From Ochotona curzoniae (taxonomy: Eukaryota > Chordata > Mammalia > Lagomorpha > Ochotonidae), in contig NW_024467121.1 in NCBI RefSeq assembly GCF_017591425.1, forward strand, positions 18,178,707 to 18,242,706: a DNA stretch of 64,000 bases, read 5' to 3'. The notes under the pieces are model-generated. The model was given only the letters and a program-made list of their open reading frames with translations. It was not told where the DNA came from and ran no database searches. Positions 21,960-33,352 of the stretch are shown here, in pieces; position 1 is the first letter of the stretch, and the number at the start of each line of letters is the position of its first letter. The position numbers and the translations under genes are program-made.

Positions 21960-22520
21960 AAAGACTGGATCAAGAAAAGTGCATGTTAGTAATTCCCTAA
22001 AGAACACACTGAGAAAAGAGAGGAAGACGCCATTAGCGAAATGATTCAAGCAAATGTTCCAGAACTGAAAGAAAAGAGGTTTCAGATTAAAAGTGATAGC
22101 CAGACATCAGAGGAAAGCCTATTGTGTCCCCAGACCATGGATAAAAATCAACTTGTACCAAGGCATTATCATAACATTTCAGACCAAGACAGAAGATTCT
22201 CCAAGCTTCGGGAGGGAGGAAAATGGAGGGACGCCAGCTCACTGCAAAAACTAAAGCTTAAAATATCTGCTCTGAACTTCGCAACAACATCAGAACTAAG
22301 ACAGCAACAGAGTAACTCCTTCAACATTGCAAAGGAACACCATCTCCCATCTTTCCAAAAAAAATTTCAGACTAGAATGAGAATATTTGCAGACAGGAGA
22401 GGTCTAAAAGCTAGGAGAGAACCTTTCCCTGTCCCCCAACAGCAAACCCAAAAGAGGATACAAAGAGGGGTCCCCTCAATTCAGAGGACTCAACCCAGCC
22501 AGCATGCCAGGGTGATCCAG
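21960..22520 (+). repeat. Ancient HAL1/L1 ORF1-like relic
   Basis: The DNA follows, word by word but with gaps, an old mammalian LINE ORF1 3' part as I remember it: the accaaggcattatcataac word, tttcagaccaagacagaag, ccaagcttcgggaggg, aactccttcaacattgcaaa, atttcagactagaatgag and gcagacaggagaggtctaaa. A frame of 163 codons is open at 22041-22532, but it carries no intact domain and the family-typical YPAKLS motif is deleted. The right boundary is uncertain and may extend to about 23.4 kb. Confidence 0.6.
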
Positions 22521-22532
22521 GAGGATGAATGA

Positions 22533-24025
22533 CGCCAGCAGGGCCGACCTGCAGTCATGTGTCCCAGATGCTGCCATCATCGCTTTCTCTGCCCCATAAA
22601 CAACTTTTGAATCTGATCCAAATGCTAGAAGACAGCTCCCTCATAAGAACCAAGCATGAAGGCAGCAGAATCCTGAGAGCCGAGAGCCCACCTGTCCCCA
22701 GGCAGGCTCCCTCATAATGCCGCCGTTCTCTCGGTTCCCTTGGCCTCACCCCATGACTCTGCAAGGGAGAAGTTGGCAGCACCTGGCCTGGGCAGGCACC
22801 GACTCCCTCTGGAGTGTCCAGGTCTGTGAGCCTTGTCAGGGACGCAGCCTGGCTAGGCAAGGCTCAGTCAGTCTTCAGGGGAGCAGGAGCTGGTGGCTCA
22901 AAGTGCCCCCTGTCCTACAAAGCTCCCTACCGGCCTCATCAGAAGGGAGCCTCACTGCCCATGGAGATGACCAAGTCAACCGTGCACCTTGAGCTTCCCA
23001 CACCTGCTCCTGTCCCCTGGGCTCACCTTCCAGAGAATCCACCTTGGAGACCAAATCAGGGGCATGACAAATCGAATTCCAGAAATAATGACAAAAGGGA
23101 AGTCCCTGGGGGTGGCAAAGGTTCCAGGAGACCCAGAGTATAGCCAGCCCCTACAGACAGATAGGGGAATCTGGGGTGAGCATCTCCAAGGCGGAGAGTG
23201 GAGCTCACAGTGACAGCCGACATGGCAGGGGCCCTGCAGAGGGGATTATCGGGCACACCTACCTCCTGTCCAGGCAGAAATAAAGATCATCTTCATTGAC
23301 AGACTAGCACGGCAATGTGGTCCTGGCACAAACCCACAATTACGCAGGATTTGGAAACACAAATCAAACCTCCTTTTAGAAAAATCCATCAGAAATCAAG
23401 CAGGAATTTTACAAAACCCTGTATGTTGGAGTAGGGTTCCTATCAGCGTTGTTTTTAAAAGCATAATGGCTTTGAGAACAACCCAGCAGAGTGGTTCCAG
23501 GACCTCAACGGGAGGAGGAGTGACAAAAAGAAAGGAAAAAGATGGCAAGGGGCCATCAACATGCAGGAGCCAGGGCCTTCCTGAGAAGGGATACCGGGGG
23601 GCTGTGAGGAGGGCCACCTTAGCCCTGCTGTGGAGTGGGTGAGCACCCTGAGCCACAGCCCCTTTCGGACACAGGGTAAGTATCTGCCATTGACATCAGG
23701 GGCAAGTAGGGTGATCCTGCACTACCTGGGTGACGCTTCCATGCATCTATATATTACAAAAAGAAAAGGGTTGTTTTGTTTTTTGTTTGTTTTTGCTTTC
23801 TGAAAGTGATCTCTATCTGTAACCGTCAGGGTTCTCCAGAGAAACGGAACCAATAGGGGACATGCATGCAGATGCCGATACTAAATAGTAGTAGTAATAA
23901 TAGCAACATCCTCTAGGACTACAGCAGTTGAGAACACCCATGGTTTGCCCTAGCCAGGATGGAGTCCCCAGGAAAGCTGGTGGCAAGGTTGAAAGGCCCA
24001 AGAGCCAGGGAGCTGATGGCAGAAC
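22533..24025. other. Intergenic, mostly unannotated
   Basis: May include the diverged continuation of the LINE relic to the left. A short T/G-rich stretch lies at about 23,768-23,800. No gene is visible. Confidence 0.4.
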
Positions 24026-24027
24026 TT

Positions 24028-24105
24028 CAAAAAGTTCATGGAAAATTTATTTTCTGGAAAACATACACAGATTTCAAAATGTACCACCCTTATGACCCTG
24101 GCAGA
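24028..24105 (+). repeat. Mariner-like MITE half
   Basis: CTTCAAAAAGTTCATGGAAA resembles the terminal inverted repeat of the element at 30,475-30,612; only one end is seen. Confidence 0.4.
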
Positions 24106-24169
24106 CCCTCCAGATACAGGCTTGAGTTCAGGAAACTCTGCTTCAGATCATCTGATACAGTTTCCTGTT

Positions 24170-24342
24170 GATGCACCCGCATGCTAGGCCCCTGCACCCA
24201 CATGGGAGGCATACGTGGAGTTCCTGGCTCCTGGCTTTAGCCTGGCCCAGCCTTGGCTATTGTGACCATTTGGTAAGTGAACCAGCAAGTGGAAGATCTC
24301 TCTCTCTCTGTCTGTCTCTTACTCTCTTACTCTACCTTTCAA
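24170..24342 (+). repeat. C-SINE 3' half
   Basis: Begins within the body at CCCCTGCACCCACATGGGAG and ends CTCTACCTTTCAAATCAC. Confidence 0.75.
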
Positions 24343-24998
24343 ATCACTAATTTTTATGTATTTGTTTGAAAGAGTTACAGAGGGAGAGATCTTCCATCTG
24401 CTGGTTCACCTCCAAAGTGGCTGCAATGGCCAGGACCGGACCAGGCCCAGGCCGGAAGCCAGGAGCTGCTCTGAGTCTTCTCTGTAAGTGCAGGGCATTT
24501 GAGCCATCTTCTGCCACTTTCCCAGGGAATTAGCAGAGAGCTGGGTCAGAAGTGTAGCATAGGGCCTGTGGCTAAATCCTAACCTTGCATGTGCTGGGAT
24601 CCCATATGGGTGCCGGTTCATGTCCCAGCATCCCTGCTCCCCATCCAGCTCCCTGTCTGTGGCATGGGAAAGCAACCGAGGAAAGCCCAAAGTCTTGGGA
24701 CCCTGCACCCACGTGGGAGATGTGGAAGAGGCTTCTGGCTCCTGGCTTCAGATTGTTTCACCTCCGGCCATTGCAGCCACTTGGGGAGTGAATTAGCAGA
24801 CAGAGGATTTCTCTGTCTCTCTCCTTCTCTCTGGAAATCTGCCTTTCCAATAAATAATAATAATAATAATAACTCTTAAAAAAATAAGTACACTTTAAAA
24901 AGAAGAAGAAGTGGAGCATCTGGGACACAGCCAGTGCCTGTATAGGATGCCCATGTCATAAATAGTGGCTTTACCCACTACACCACAAGGCTGGCCCC
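24343..24998 (-). repeat. C-SINE interrupted by another C-SINE
   Basis: The tail-side half is at 24343-24560 and the head-side half at about 24,907-24,998 (ending ACCACAAGGCTGGCCCC). Together they make one normal element. Confidence 0.88.
24561..24906 (+). repeat. C-SINE nested inside an opposite C-SINE
   Basis: The flanking duplication AGAAGTGTAGCAT / AGAAGTGGAGCAT is at 24548-24560 and 24907-24919. The tail is (AAT)n-rich at 24,853-24,875. Confidence 0.9.
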
Positions 24999-26018
24999 AA
25001 AATAAATTAAATTTTACAAATGTTTTGTGCCAAAGCAAACATCTTCTAACTTCATTTCCCGTAGACTCTTGAAAGTCCCCTTAAAGATTTCAGAACATGA
25101 AGAAGACAGGAGGTGGCCCACCCACATTGGGATGGCCATCCTAAATTCACATGCCAATCTTTCTCAGAAACGCCTTCACAGATGCACACACACGCACACA
25201 CACAAGAGTGGTCAGTCAGCCATGTGGGCATCCCACAGCCCAGGTAAGCAGACACATCAACTCAAACGTCACCCCCTGTGTTAAGGCACAGCCCAGCATG
25301 GGGAGATACACAGCAAACAGATCCTGGTGCTGACTGCCCGAGAAGGTGGGTCGGGGTGAGGGAGACTGGCTTCTCCCCGAGGATGTGCCAGCCTCTTCAG
25401 ATGTTTGCAAACCCCTGTACATAGCACTGCATTCAAAAGAACTGAAAGCAGCAGCCGCAGGCCCACGGCACAGGTTGTCTGGGAGAGGGAATTTGGGGTG
25501 CAAGATGTGAATAGAAGGTACCCTTGGATGAGTAACTGTGGACAGCAAAGGAGGATGTTGGACAGGACCAGCTGTGGCCGGCCAAGCTCCTGAGCAGAGA
25601 GGACACTCTACCTGCCCCTTCCAGCTGTCAGTGTGGCTGCAGTAGGGAGGGTGAGTAACCTCGTCCCACCGACTCCCAGCTGAGTCAGCAGCTCCTTCTC
25701 TCCCAGGGAAAGGCACCTGCCTGCCCACACAATGGCAAAAAAAAAAAAAAAAAACAAAACACTCAAAATCACCCAGAGCAATGCTTGGGATGTCAGAGGA
25801 AAAGAAGAAAAGCAGCCGCCACTTTGAACAACTCTACAAAAACCGGACAAAGAAAATCAAATTGACATTTTAAAAATATTCTTCCTATTTTCAAAGCAAA
25901 GGGACACAGAACAATATTCCACAGGAGCTGTTCTGTTTTTTTCTTCTAGAATTGCACATACTTTTTTTTCTTTCTGTTTCCAGAGTTTTCTATGATCTTG
26001 AGTCATCAAAAATCTAAA
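24999..26018. other. Intergenic, unique
   Basis: A short CA-rich stretch at 25,186-25,206 and an A-run at about 25,737-25,754 are the only simple features. Confidence 0.4.
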
Positions 26019-26310
26019 GAGGGGGCAATGTTGTAATATGATGCATAGTCACCACTTGCAATGCTGGCATCCATCATGGGTGCTGGCTCGTGTCCCAGCC
26101 ACTGCACTTCTGATCTAACCCTGCTAATGGCCTAAGAAAGCAGTGAAAGATGGCCCAGGTACCTAGACCCCAGAACCCATGTAGGAAACCCGGATGAAGC
26201 TCCTGGTTCCTGACTTCAACCTGGTCCAGCTGTGGCCATCTCAGGAGTGAACCAGTCTCTGCCTCTCCCTTTCTCTTTGTAATTTTTATAAATACGTAAT
26301 CTATCTTTTT
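26019..26310 (+). repeat. C-SINE, diverged
   Basis: Words TGGCATCCATCATGGGTGCT, then AACCCATGTAGGAAACCCGG, then a weak tail near 26,275-26,310. Confidence 0.75.
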
Positions 26311-26394
26311 TTTTAATCTCAAAGCATCTTAGGTTCCACTTCTGATGTGTCCTCAAGGTTTGAGATGATGAATCTGTCCTGTGCAAATACAGAA

Positions 26395-26660
26395 GGACCA
26401 AGCCAGGGTGGCGATTGGTGTAAGATATCCACATCCCATGTTAGGGTGGAGGGATTTGAGTCCTGGCTTGCCTATAGAGTCCAGCTTCCTGCGAGTACAC
26501 ACGCCTACAGGTCACCTGGGGTCTCTGCTGCCCCCAGGGGAAGCCCAGATGGAGTTCCAGCCTCCTCAGCTTTTAGCCTCTGCTTCTGTGGGCACATGGG
26601 AACTGAGCCAGCAGCTCTTTGTCTACTTGTCTCTATCCTCCACATTTCAAGCAAAAACAA
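26395..26660 (+). repeat. Very old C-SINE-like repeat
   Basis: The order of words (GGTGGCGATTGGTGTAAG head, TCCAGCTTCCTGCGAG, AAGCCCAGATGGAGTTCCAG) follows the C-SINE layout at low identity. Confidence 0.5.
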
Positions 26661-27042
26661 ACTTGAAGAAACAGGAATATCTAATCACTAGCAAATAACA
26701 CCTAAACTTTTAGGGTACTACGGAAGAAAAGAGTTGGTCTTTTAAACTGTTCTACTCCCTGCCCTTGTAGGCAATCATGGTCTCAAAAGAAAAAAGCCTT
26801 CCCCAACTTCAATTAAACTAACACCATTTCAAATTCCCTATCCTTAACACAACAATTATAAAATTCTCCAGCAGAGGGCAATATTGGTTTTTCTCCAGAT
26901 GGAAATTGCTACAGCAACCCAGCCTAGCGAATTGTGTTTTAAGTGACTCATTTAGCACAAGTTGAACAGTCAGATGTCAGTTCAGCTGCAGTGCTGGAGA
27001 GGCAGACAGTCATAAATACAGATCACTGTTGCCTCTTCTTCA

Positions 27043-27352
27043 TTTTTATTATTTTAAGAGTTATTTATTTTTATTGGAAAGGCAGATTTACAAAGCAAAA
27101 GAAACACGTTCCATCTGCTGGTTCACTCCTCAAACGATCATAAGGGCCAGAGCTGAGCCAGTCTGAAGCCAGGAGCCAGGTCTCCCACTTGGGTGCAGGG
27201 TCCCAAGGCTTTGGGCCATCCTCTGCTGCTTTCCCAAACCACTAACAGGGAGCTGGATGGGAAATGGAGCGACCAGGACATGAACCAGTGCCTATATGGG
27301 ATACTGGCATTTTTAGGGGGAGGATTAGCCAACTGAGCTATTGTACCGGTCC
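27043..27352 (-). repeat. C-SINE
   Basis: TATTTTTATTGGAAAGGCAG tail side; the head ends GAGCTATTGTACCGGTCCC. Confidence 0.92.
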
Positions 27353-28889
27353 CTATTGTTATTATTATCATCATTAAAACAAAGCCAGCTGACTTCATAG
27401 TATGGTGTGAATACTGCTGATTTTTTTCTTTTTTTACTCCTGGGGTGGCTCTGAGGACAGACCAGGGCTGCTCAACCTTGCACTGTTGGCATGTGTTGGC
27501 ATAGAGGTAGGGGTTGGATGGCCTGAGCACTATAGGATGTGAAGTGGAACCCCAGGTCCACCACACTACCACCAGCTGTATCTCCCGAGTTGTGACAGTG
27601 GACAGTGTCCAGCATCTCCACGGAAAAGGAGACAATGCCATCCCCAGCCAAGAACACGGCCTAGGTCATCATCTGAGCCAATACATTTATTACATTGCAT
27701 AGAGACTCAGTCCACGTGCTGTGTGTCCTGGGTCTGGCCCTGCCAAGGCAACCGCAGGCCGGACTCAAAACTCAATAAATCTATAAGCGCAGGCTCGTTT
27801 TTAAAGTTGCTGATAATTTTATATGGCTAGTGAATGATGTTAGAGATAACCCAGTAGCTCTTGGCAGTAAAAAATAAAAGGTTCCCCACCCTGCCGGGAG
27901 TGCAAAGGCCAGCTAAATCCGCTTCAATCCTGCCTTGAGCGGTAGCTTTGCCAAGACACTGTACTGATAGCTTCTCCCTCCCTCCACACAGCTGGCGGGA
28001 GCTGAACTCCAGACTACCAGGCTGAGCACAGCACCCCGAGAGTCCCTCCACTGCCTCTGCCCCTCAAGATAGTGCAATGCTTGGAAAGGTTTTGAGACAA
28101 GTGGGTGTCTTGCTGAGGCCACCCCAAGAACAGATAGCTGCCTCCTAAGATTCTCCCTTGCCTGCTTCCCTGCTGGCCCTGATTTCCTAAGGAGGTCACT
28201 CCTGCAGGGAGGGCCCTGGGCAAACTCCACCACCTGTAGGTTCAACTCACAAGACCTCCTATTCTGGCACCTCCCGGCCTAAGGAGCTCAGGACTCTCCC
28301 CCACCCCCAGAGCAGCAACTATAGTTATGGCTGCGCACACACGCACGTGTTTTTTGCTTTCTGTTTTTTTTTACAGGTAAGACTACTCAGGGGTGGCTCC
28401 CAAACTTGCTAAGCAATGGAGCAGGATCCAGACTTGCATACTGATTTCTAGTGTTGCATCCCAAGGCAGCTCCCCACAGCCGGGGAGGGAGGTGGAAGTT
28501 CTGAGTATTCCTTGCCAAACCTCACCTCCTCACTTGTCATTGCTTGAGTGAGCAGAGACCACAGGGAATGACACGTCGGTGCTGCTGTGTGTCCCCCAGG
28601 GGTGACTGGTGACACCTAGGGGGTTGCTTCTGTGGGAGGTGGTGGTAGTGGCTGGGGTCAGCTGGCTTTTCCTTCTCCATTTGGGTTCCTCTGTTTTGTG
28701 TTCCCCATTCCCACACAGTAGAAGACCAAGGCAGTGGAAGTGCTGCCTGGAAGAGGGGGCAAACTGATACCTTCAGAAACAATTCTCAACCAGAAAGAAA
28801 AGGGTTTTGAAACATGCATGTGATAGGGCCACCCAGGTTCTACTGCTGATTGCATTTTATTTGATACGATCATAACTCTAGATCATAAG
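27353..28889. other. Intergenic, unique
   Basis: Moderately GC-rich sequence without a recognised repeat or exon. Confidence 0.4.
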
Positions 28890-28992
28890 CAACGAGCTGG
28901 ATTGGAAATAGAGCATCCGGGACATGAGCTGGCGTCCATAGGGGATGCTGGCGCCACAGGCAGAGGTTTAGCCTCAGCCATGGTGCTGGCTG
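28890..28992 (-). repeat. C-SINE head fragment
   Basis: GAGCTGGATTGGAAATAGAG to CCATGGTGCTGGCTGG; the tail half is missing. Confidence 0.7.
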
Positions 28993-29227
28993 GCAGTGTA
29001 TCCAGGTGACCTGACCACACACCCCCTCCTGTCTGAGGTGCTTCCTTCTGAGTCAGCATCAGTGTTTTCTTGGCAGTCGGGCTCAGGTATTTAAGCTGAG
29101 ACAGCCCCTCCCTAACTTTCCAAGCTAAAGTCATCTGATTACTTCACCCCGCCCTCGTGTTAAATTCCCTCATAGCACCTACCATTCTGTTTTTCATTAG
29201 CCCCCACTCCTGCCTTTTTCCCTGAGG

Positions 29228-29475
29228 GACACAGGGCTGACATAGCAGATAAAGCCTCCACCTTTGGCACTGGCATTCTGTGTCCCACATGGGCACTAGC
29301 TCGAGTCCTGGCTGCTCCACTTCCTATCCAGCGCCCAGCTAATGCGCCTAGGAAAGTAACAGAAGATGGCCCGAGGGCTTGGGCCCCTGCATCTATGTGG
29401 AAGACCTGAAAGAAGCTCTCTCTCTCATCTTCTCTCTATATAAATCTGTATTTCAAATAAAAAGAAATAGATCTT
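29228..29475 (+). repeat. C-SINE
   Basis: Head CTGACATAGCAGATAAAGCC and tail ATTTCAAATAAAAAGAAATA. Confidence 0.85.
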
Positions 29476-29705
29476 AAAGAGATTTTCCTTCTGCTGCTTC
29501 ACTCCCAAAATGTTCACAACAGCCAGGTCTAGGCCAAGCTAATGCCAGGAACCAGGAACTCCACCCTGGTCTCCTACATGCATGGCTGGGGCCCAAGCAC
29601 CTGTCCAGCTTCCCACTTGTCCAACCTTCTTCTCTTGTCACCCAGTGGATAGAAAATCTCTCTGCCTCCCCGCCTCTCTCCATAACTCTGCCTTTCAAAT
29701 ACATA
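29476..29705. repeat. Chimeric C-SINE (minus piece joined to plus piece)
   Basis: The left part (to about 29,585) reads in minus orientation (TTCACTCCCAAAATG, AAGCTAATGCCAGG). The right part reads in plus orientation (GTCCAGCTTCCCACTTG, CTGCCTTTCAAATACA). Confidence 0.6.
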
Positions 29706-29707
29706 AA

Positions 29708-29975
29708 TTTTTTAAATCTTTATTTATTGTTTTTGGAAAGTAAGATATACAGAGAAAGAGCATCCATTCACTGGGCCAATCCAAAGCCAGGAGCCAGGAG
29801 CTTTTTCCGAGTCTCCCATGCGGGTGCAGGAGCCCAAGACTTTAGGCCATCCTTCATTGTTTTCTCAGGCCACAAGCAGGGAGGTGGGTTGGAAGTGGAG
29901 CAATTTGGACACACATCAGCACCCGTGCGGAATACCAGCGCTTGCAGCAGAGCATTAGCCCAGACCCAGTCCTCA
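29708..29975 (-). repeat. C-SINE
   Basis: AAATCTTTATTTATTG tail side; head end near TTAGCCCAGACCC. Confidence 0.85.
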
Positions 29976-30162
29976 GGGAGTGTGATTGTTCCCCTCTGAG
30001 ATCACTCATACAACCCCTGGGAATGGCTCATGCTGCACCTGCTGGGAGAGAACTGCTATGCGAGCATTTGCATTTTCAGCCAGCTCCTTGGTAGAGTCTT
30101 ATTCCTTATATCGGGGCTAAGGGCATGTAATCCTGGGAACTTCTAAAAGTTCATGCGGGAGT

Positions 30163-30432
30163 CAGTGTTGGATGTAGTGAGTTAACCTGCTGCTTGGGAC
30201 TCAAGCATCCCCGAAGAGAGCACTAGTTGGTGTCCTAGCAACCCCTTATAGCCCAGGCCTCTGCTAAGCACCTGGGAGAGCAGTGCAAGATGGCCTAAGT
30301 GCGCTAACACATGCATGGGGGAGACCTGAAGGAAGCTCATTGGCCTGGCACAGTCCTGGCTGCTGTGGCCACTTGGTGAGTGAACCAGTGGACAGAATGC
30401 CACTCCCTCTCAAATAGATGAATTTTTAAATG
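30163..30432 (+). repeat. C-SINE, diverged
   Basis: GAGTTAACCTGCTGCTTGGG head and GCCACTTGGTGAGTGAACC near the tail. Confidence 0.75.
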
Positions 30433-30474
30433 TAGAAAGTAGAATTTATTTTGGAGCAAAGCTTTTTAAATCCA

Positions 30475-30612
30475 TGCATACAAAGTTCCTCAGAAAGTCC
30501 ATGGAAATTGCATATTTTGAAAAAAAGCATGAATTTCAAATTTTTTTTGTACCCAAATAAAATAATCCTTCAATTTCTTTTGCCACGAGCTTTTTGAAGT
30601 ATCCTCATTTTT
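30475..30612. mobile_element. Mariner-like MITE
   Basis: About 135 bp whose ends are imperfect inverted repeats: TTCCTCAGAAAGTCCATGGA on the left against the complement of GCCACGAGCTTTTTGAAGTA on the right. The middle is A/T-rich and non-coding. The layout fits a short non-autonomous DNA transposon of mariner type. Confidence 0.5.
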
Positions 30613-30790
30613 TATCTATATCTGTATATACATATTTTATATTATAGGTAATAAATGTTTCTATAAATATATACTCATATTTATAATTTTATTTATGAAA
30701 TGTTATCTCTTAATATACTACATACATTACATATATATGTGTATATACATATATATACACACATATACACTTTAATTTTGTCCTGTGTAT
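30600..30790. repeat. AT-rich alternating tract
   Basis: Repeated TATATA and ACATATATAT runs, densest at 30,725-30,770. Low-complexity DNA. Confidence 0.8.
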
Positions 30791-31169
30791 GTCTTCATGG
30801 ATAAAAAATGTCCTATAAAGCACAAATTCATATATAATAATCCTTCTCCAATGTTGTGTTTGTTTTGACAAGTCTAAAGTTGGCTTCTAATGAGGGAATA
30901 GTAATCTTACCCCATTTCGTCTGTTTGTTTTCTTAATGATGCTTTGATTTCACAGTTGAGCTGTGCTTACATGACTTCCTCCCAGAGGGCTTTCAGGTTG
31001 GTAACAAGTGTTGGATATCTGTGTCTCCCCTGAATGAACCTTTGGCTTATCTGAGCAGGACATCTTAGGATGTCTAACTCTGAACACTCAACACACAGAG
31101 CTTCAGAGAGATCTCCAGGTTTGAGCTGTAGCCAGACTCCAAGAGCAACAGAGGAAAACCAAAAGGAAA

Positions 31170-31365
31170 GGGTGGCGGTTTAGCACATTTTTTAGGATGC
31201 CACATCTCATATCAAAGTCCCTAGGTACAAGCCCAGCCTCTGCTTCCTCCAATCCAGCTTTCTGCTAGTGATGGCCTACAGACTTGAGGCTCTACCACCT
31301 ACACGGGGGACCCTGATGGTGCTCTGGGTTCGCTCTTGCAGCTGGCTCAGGCCTTGTTGGTGCAG
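31170..31365 (+). repeat. Old C-SINE-like fragment
   Basis: GGTGGCGGTTTAGCAC head and TCCAATCCAGCTTTCTGC body at low identity. Confidence 0.5.
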
Positions 31366-31414
31366 ACATCTGGAGAGGGAAAGAGTATGCAGAGGATCTC
31401 TGCTGGTGCTGCCG

Positions 31415-31715
31415 TTCTGGCATGGCAAGTTAAGCAGCGTCCCTGTGAGGCTCGCATTCTGCACTCCACTTCCCACCCAGGTCCCAGCTAATGCACCTGG
31501 GAAAGCAGTAGAGAATGGCCCGAGTACTTGGGCCCCTGTACTTGCATGGGAAGCTCAGATGGAATCCCAGAATCCTGGCTCAGGCTTGGCCCAGCCAGGG
31601 CCATGTGGAGAGTGAATCAGGGCATAGAAGAGCTCTATGTGACTACCTTTCAAATAAAGAAATAAAAATAAATAAGTAAAATCTCTGTCTCTGCTTTTCA
31701 AATAAAATGCAAATT
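31415..31715 (+). repeat. C-SINE
   Basis: TGGCATGGCAAGTTAAGCAG head; CTACCTTTCAAATAAAGAAA tail followed by a second TTTTCAAATAAAATGC tail unit. Confidence 0.8.
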
Positions 31716-32037
31716 TAAGAACTGCATGGCAAAAGATGTTCCCCAAAGATGTCCCCAAAGACAACTTCAATCACAATGCAAAGTTAGTTTGGTGCTGGGT
31801 CCAAGCATTACAGCTTCTCACACAACAGGGAGGACATTGCCCCTGCTCAGCCCCTCTGAGGGACAGGGTTTGCCAGGCGGTCATCTGAAGAAGTGCAAGT
31901 GTCCCACAAATAAGGTCTGCAAGCCACTTTTTGTTAACAGTCCAAATTTCATGCAGTTTCAAAGAGGGCTGGCGTCTGATGCTATCAACCACCTAAAGGA
32001 TGTCCACTCAACCCTGAAGAGCTGGTGGGAGCAGATG

Positions 32038-32160
32038 TAGCTCCAATGCTGCCAGTACCAGCCCCTCAGCTCCACCCTGTGGGTGCCCAGCTCCACCAAA
32101 TGCTGCCAGTACCGCTCCCACACACACACCCTCGTGTGTCCCAGCTGCATCAAACATTTC
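32038..32160. repeat. Short tandem duplication of about 55 bp
   Basis: AATGCTGCCAGTACC occurs twice (about 32,045 and 32,099), each inside a CAGCTCCA-containing unit, with a partial third unit to 32,160. Confidence 0.7.
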
Positions 32161-32364
32161 ACCTACACCCGCTTTCCCTGCTGGGCTTGCACCGAAATGA
32201 TCCAATTGATAAGGTACGCAGCTACTTTCAATTTTCCTTTCAATGTTTAAAAACCAGTGTCTGTGGCGCTCCTAGGAGAAGGAGGAGTGGCCTGCCCAAG
32301 GGTCAAATGCTTATCAAAGGCAGTCAGAGAAGCCCGAATTATTGTCCTACTGTTGCTATGGCAA

Positions 32365-32770
32365 TTAAATCAAACTTGGTGGCTTAACAATTCAGATTTA
32401 TTACCGTATAGCTCTGGAGGTCGGAAGTCCAACCTGGGTCTCGGCGGGCAAAAATCCAAGCATGTGCAGCACTGCATTCTTTCTGGAAGACTGTTTTCTT
32501 CCCTCTTCAGTTTGCGGGAACCACCTGCAGTCCTGGATTTGTGGCTCCCAGCCACAGCATCGCCCCAACTTCCATTTTCCTCTATCCAACTCTACCTGGC
32601 TCCCACTTCCTACCTTCGTCCTATACACAATTAGGATTACGTCAGGCCCACCTGCATAATCCTAGATTGTCTCCCCAGCTTGTGAGCTTTTCCTTAAATA
32701 CATGTGCTAAGTGCCTTCAGCCTCGTAAATTAACACTCACAGGTTTTGGGAATTTAGCAGGTGGGGCGCT
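32365..32770. repeat. Old mammalian interspersed repeat, family not named
   Basis: The words GGTGGCTTAACAATTCAGAT, TAGCTCTGGAGGTCGGAAGT and AACACTCACAGGTTTTGGGA follow in order a common mammalian repeat I know in outline, so it is a dispersed repeat rather than a gene. I cannot place it in a family reliably. Confidence 0.5.
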
Positions 32771-32914
32771 TGTGGGTCTGCCTGCTGTAGGCATCGTTGA
32801 GATTCTGGGTCCTCACTGCCTAAAGCATCCAATGGGGTTCCTCACAGTTCAAGGTCATTTCTGAGGCTCAGACAGCAGCAGTTCCTCAGGAAGGGTGGTT
32901 TAATGTTGTACATG

Positions 32915-33238
32915 CCCCCACAATGATTCAACTGGCTAATCCTCCAACTTACAAGCACCAGCATCCCATATGGGCTCCAGTTCATGTCCTGGTTGTTCTA
33001 CTTCCCATCCAGTTCTCTGCTTGTGGCCTGAGAAAGTAGTGGAAGACAGCCCAAAGCCTCAGGACCCTGCACCCATGTGGGAGACCAGGAAGAAGCTTCT
33101 AGCTCCTAACTTTGGATTGGCTCAGCTCAGATCTTTGCAGCCACTTACGGAGTGAATCAGTGGATAGATGCTCTTTCTCTGACTCTCCTTCTCTCTGTAA
33201 ATCTGACCTTCCAATAAAACTAATAAATCTTCAAAAAA
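32915..33238 (+). repeat. C-SINE, full length
   Basis: Head ATTCAACTGGCTAATCCTCC; tail CCAATAAAACTAATAAATC. Confidence 0.92.
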
Positions 33239-33285
33239 TTGTGCATGTTCCATATACCCTGCTCCCCAACAGCATGCACACATGT

Positions 33286-33293
<8 letters not shown>

Positions 33294-33350
<57 letters not shown>
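33294..33350. repeat. (AC)n microsatellite
   Basis: A pure dinucleotide run of 57 bp, preceded by impure CA/CG-containing sequence from about 33,272. Confidence 0.98.
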
Positions 33351-33352
<2 letters not shown>

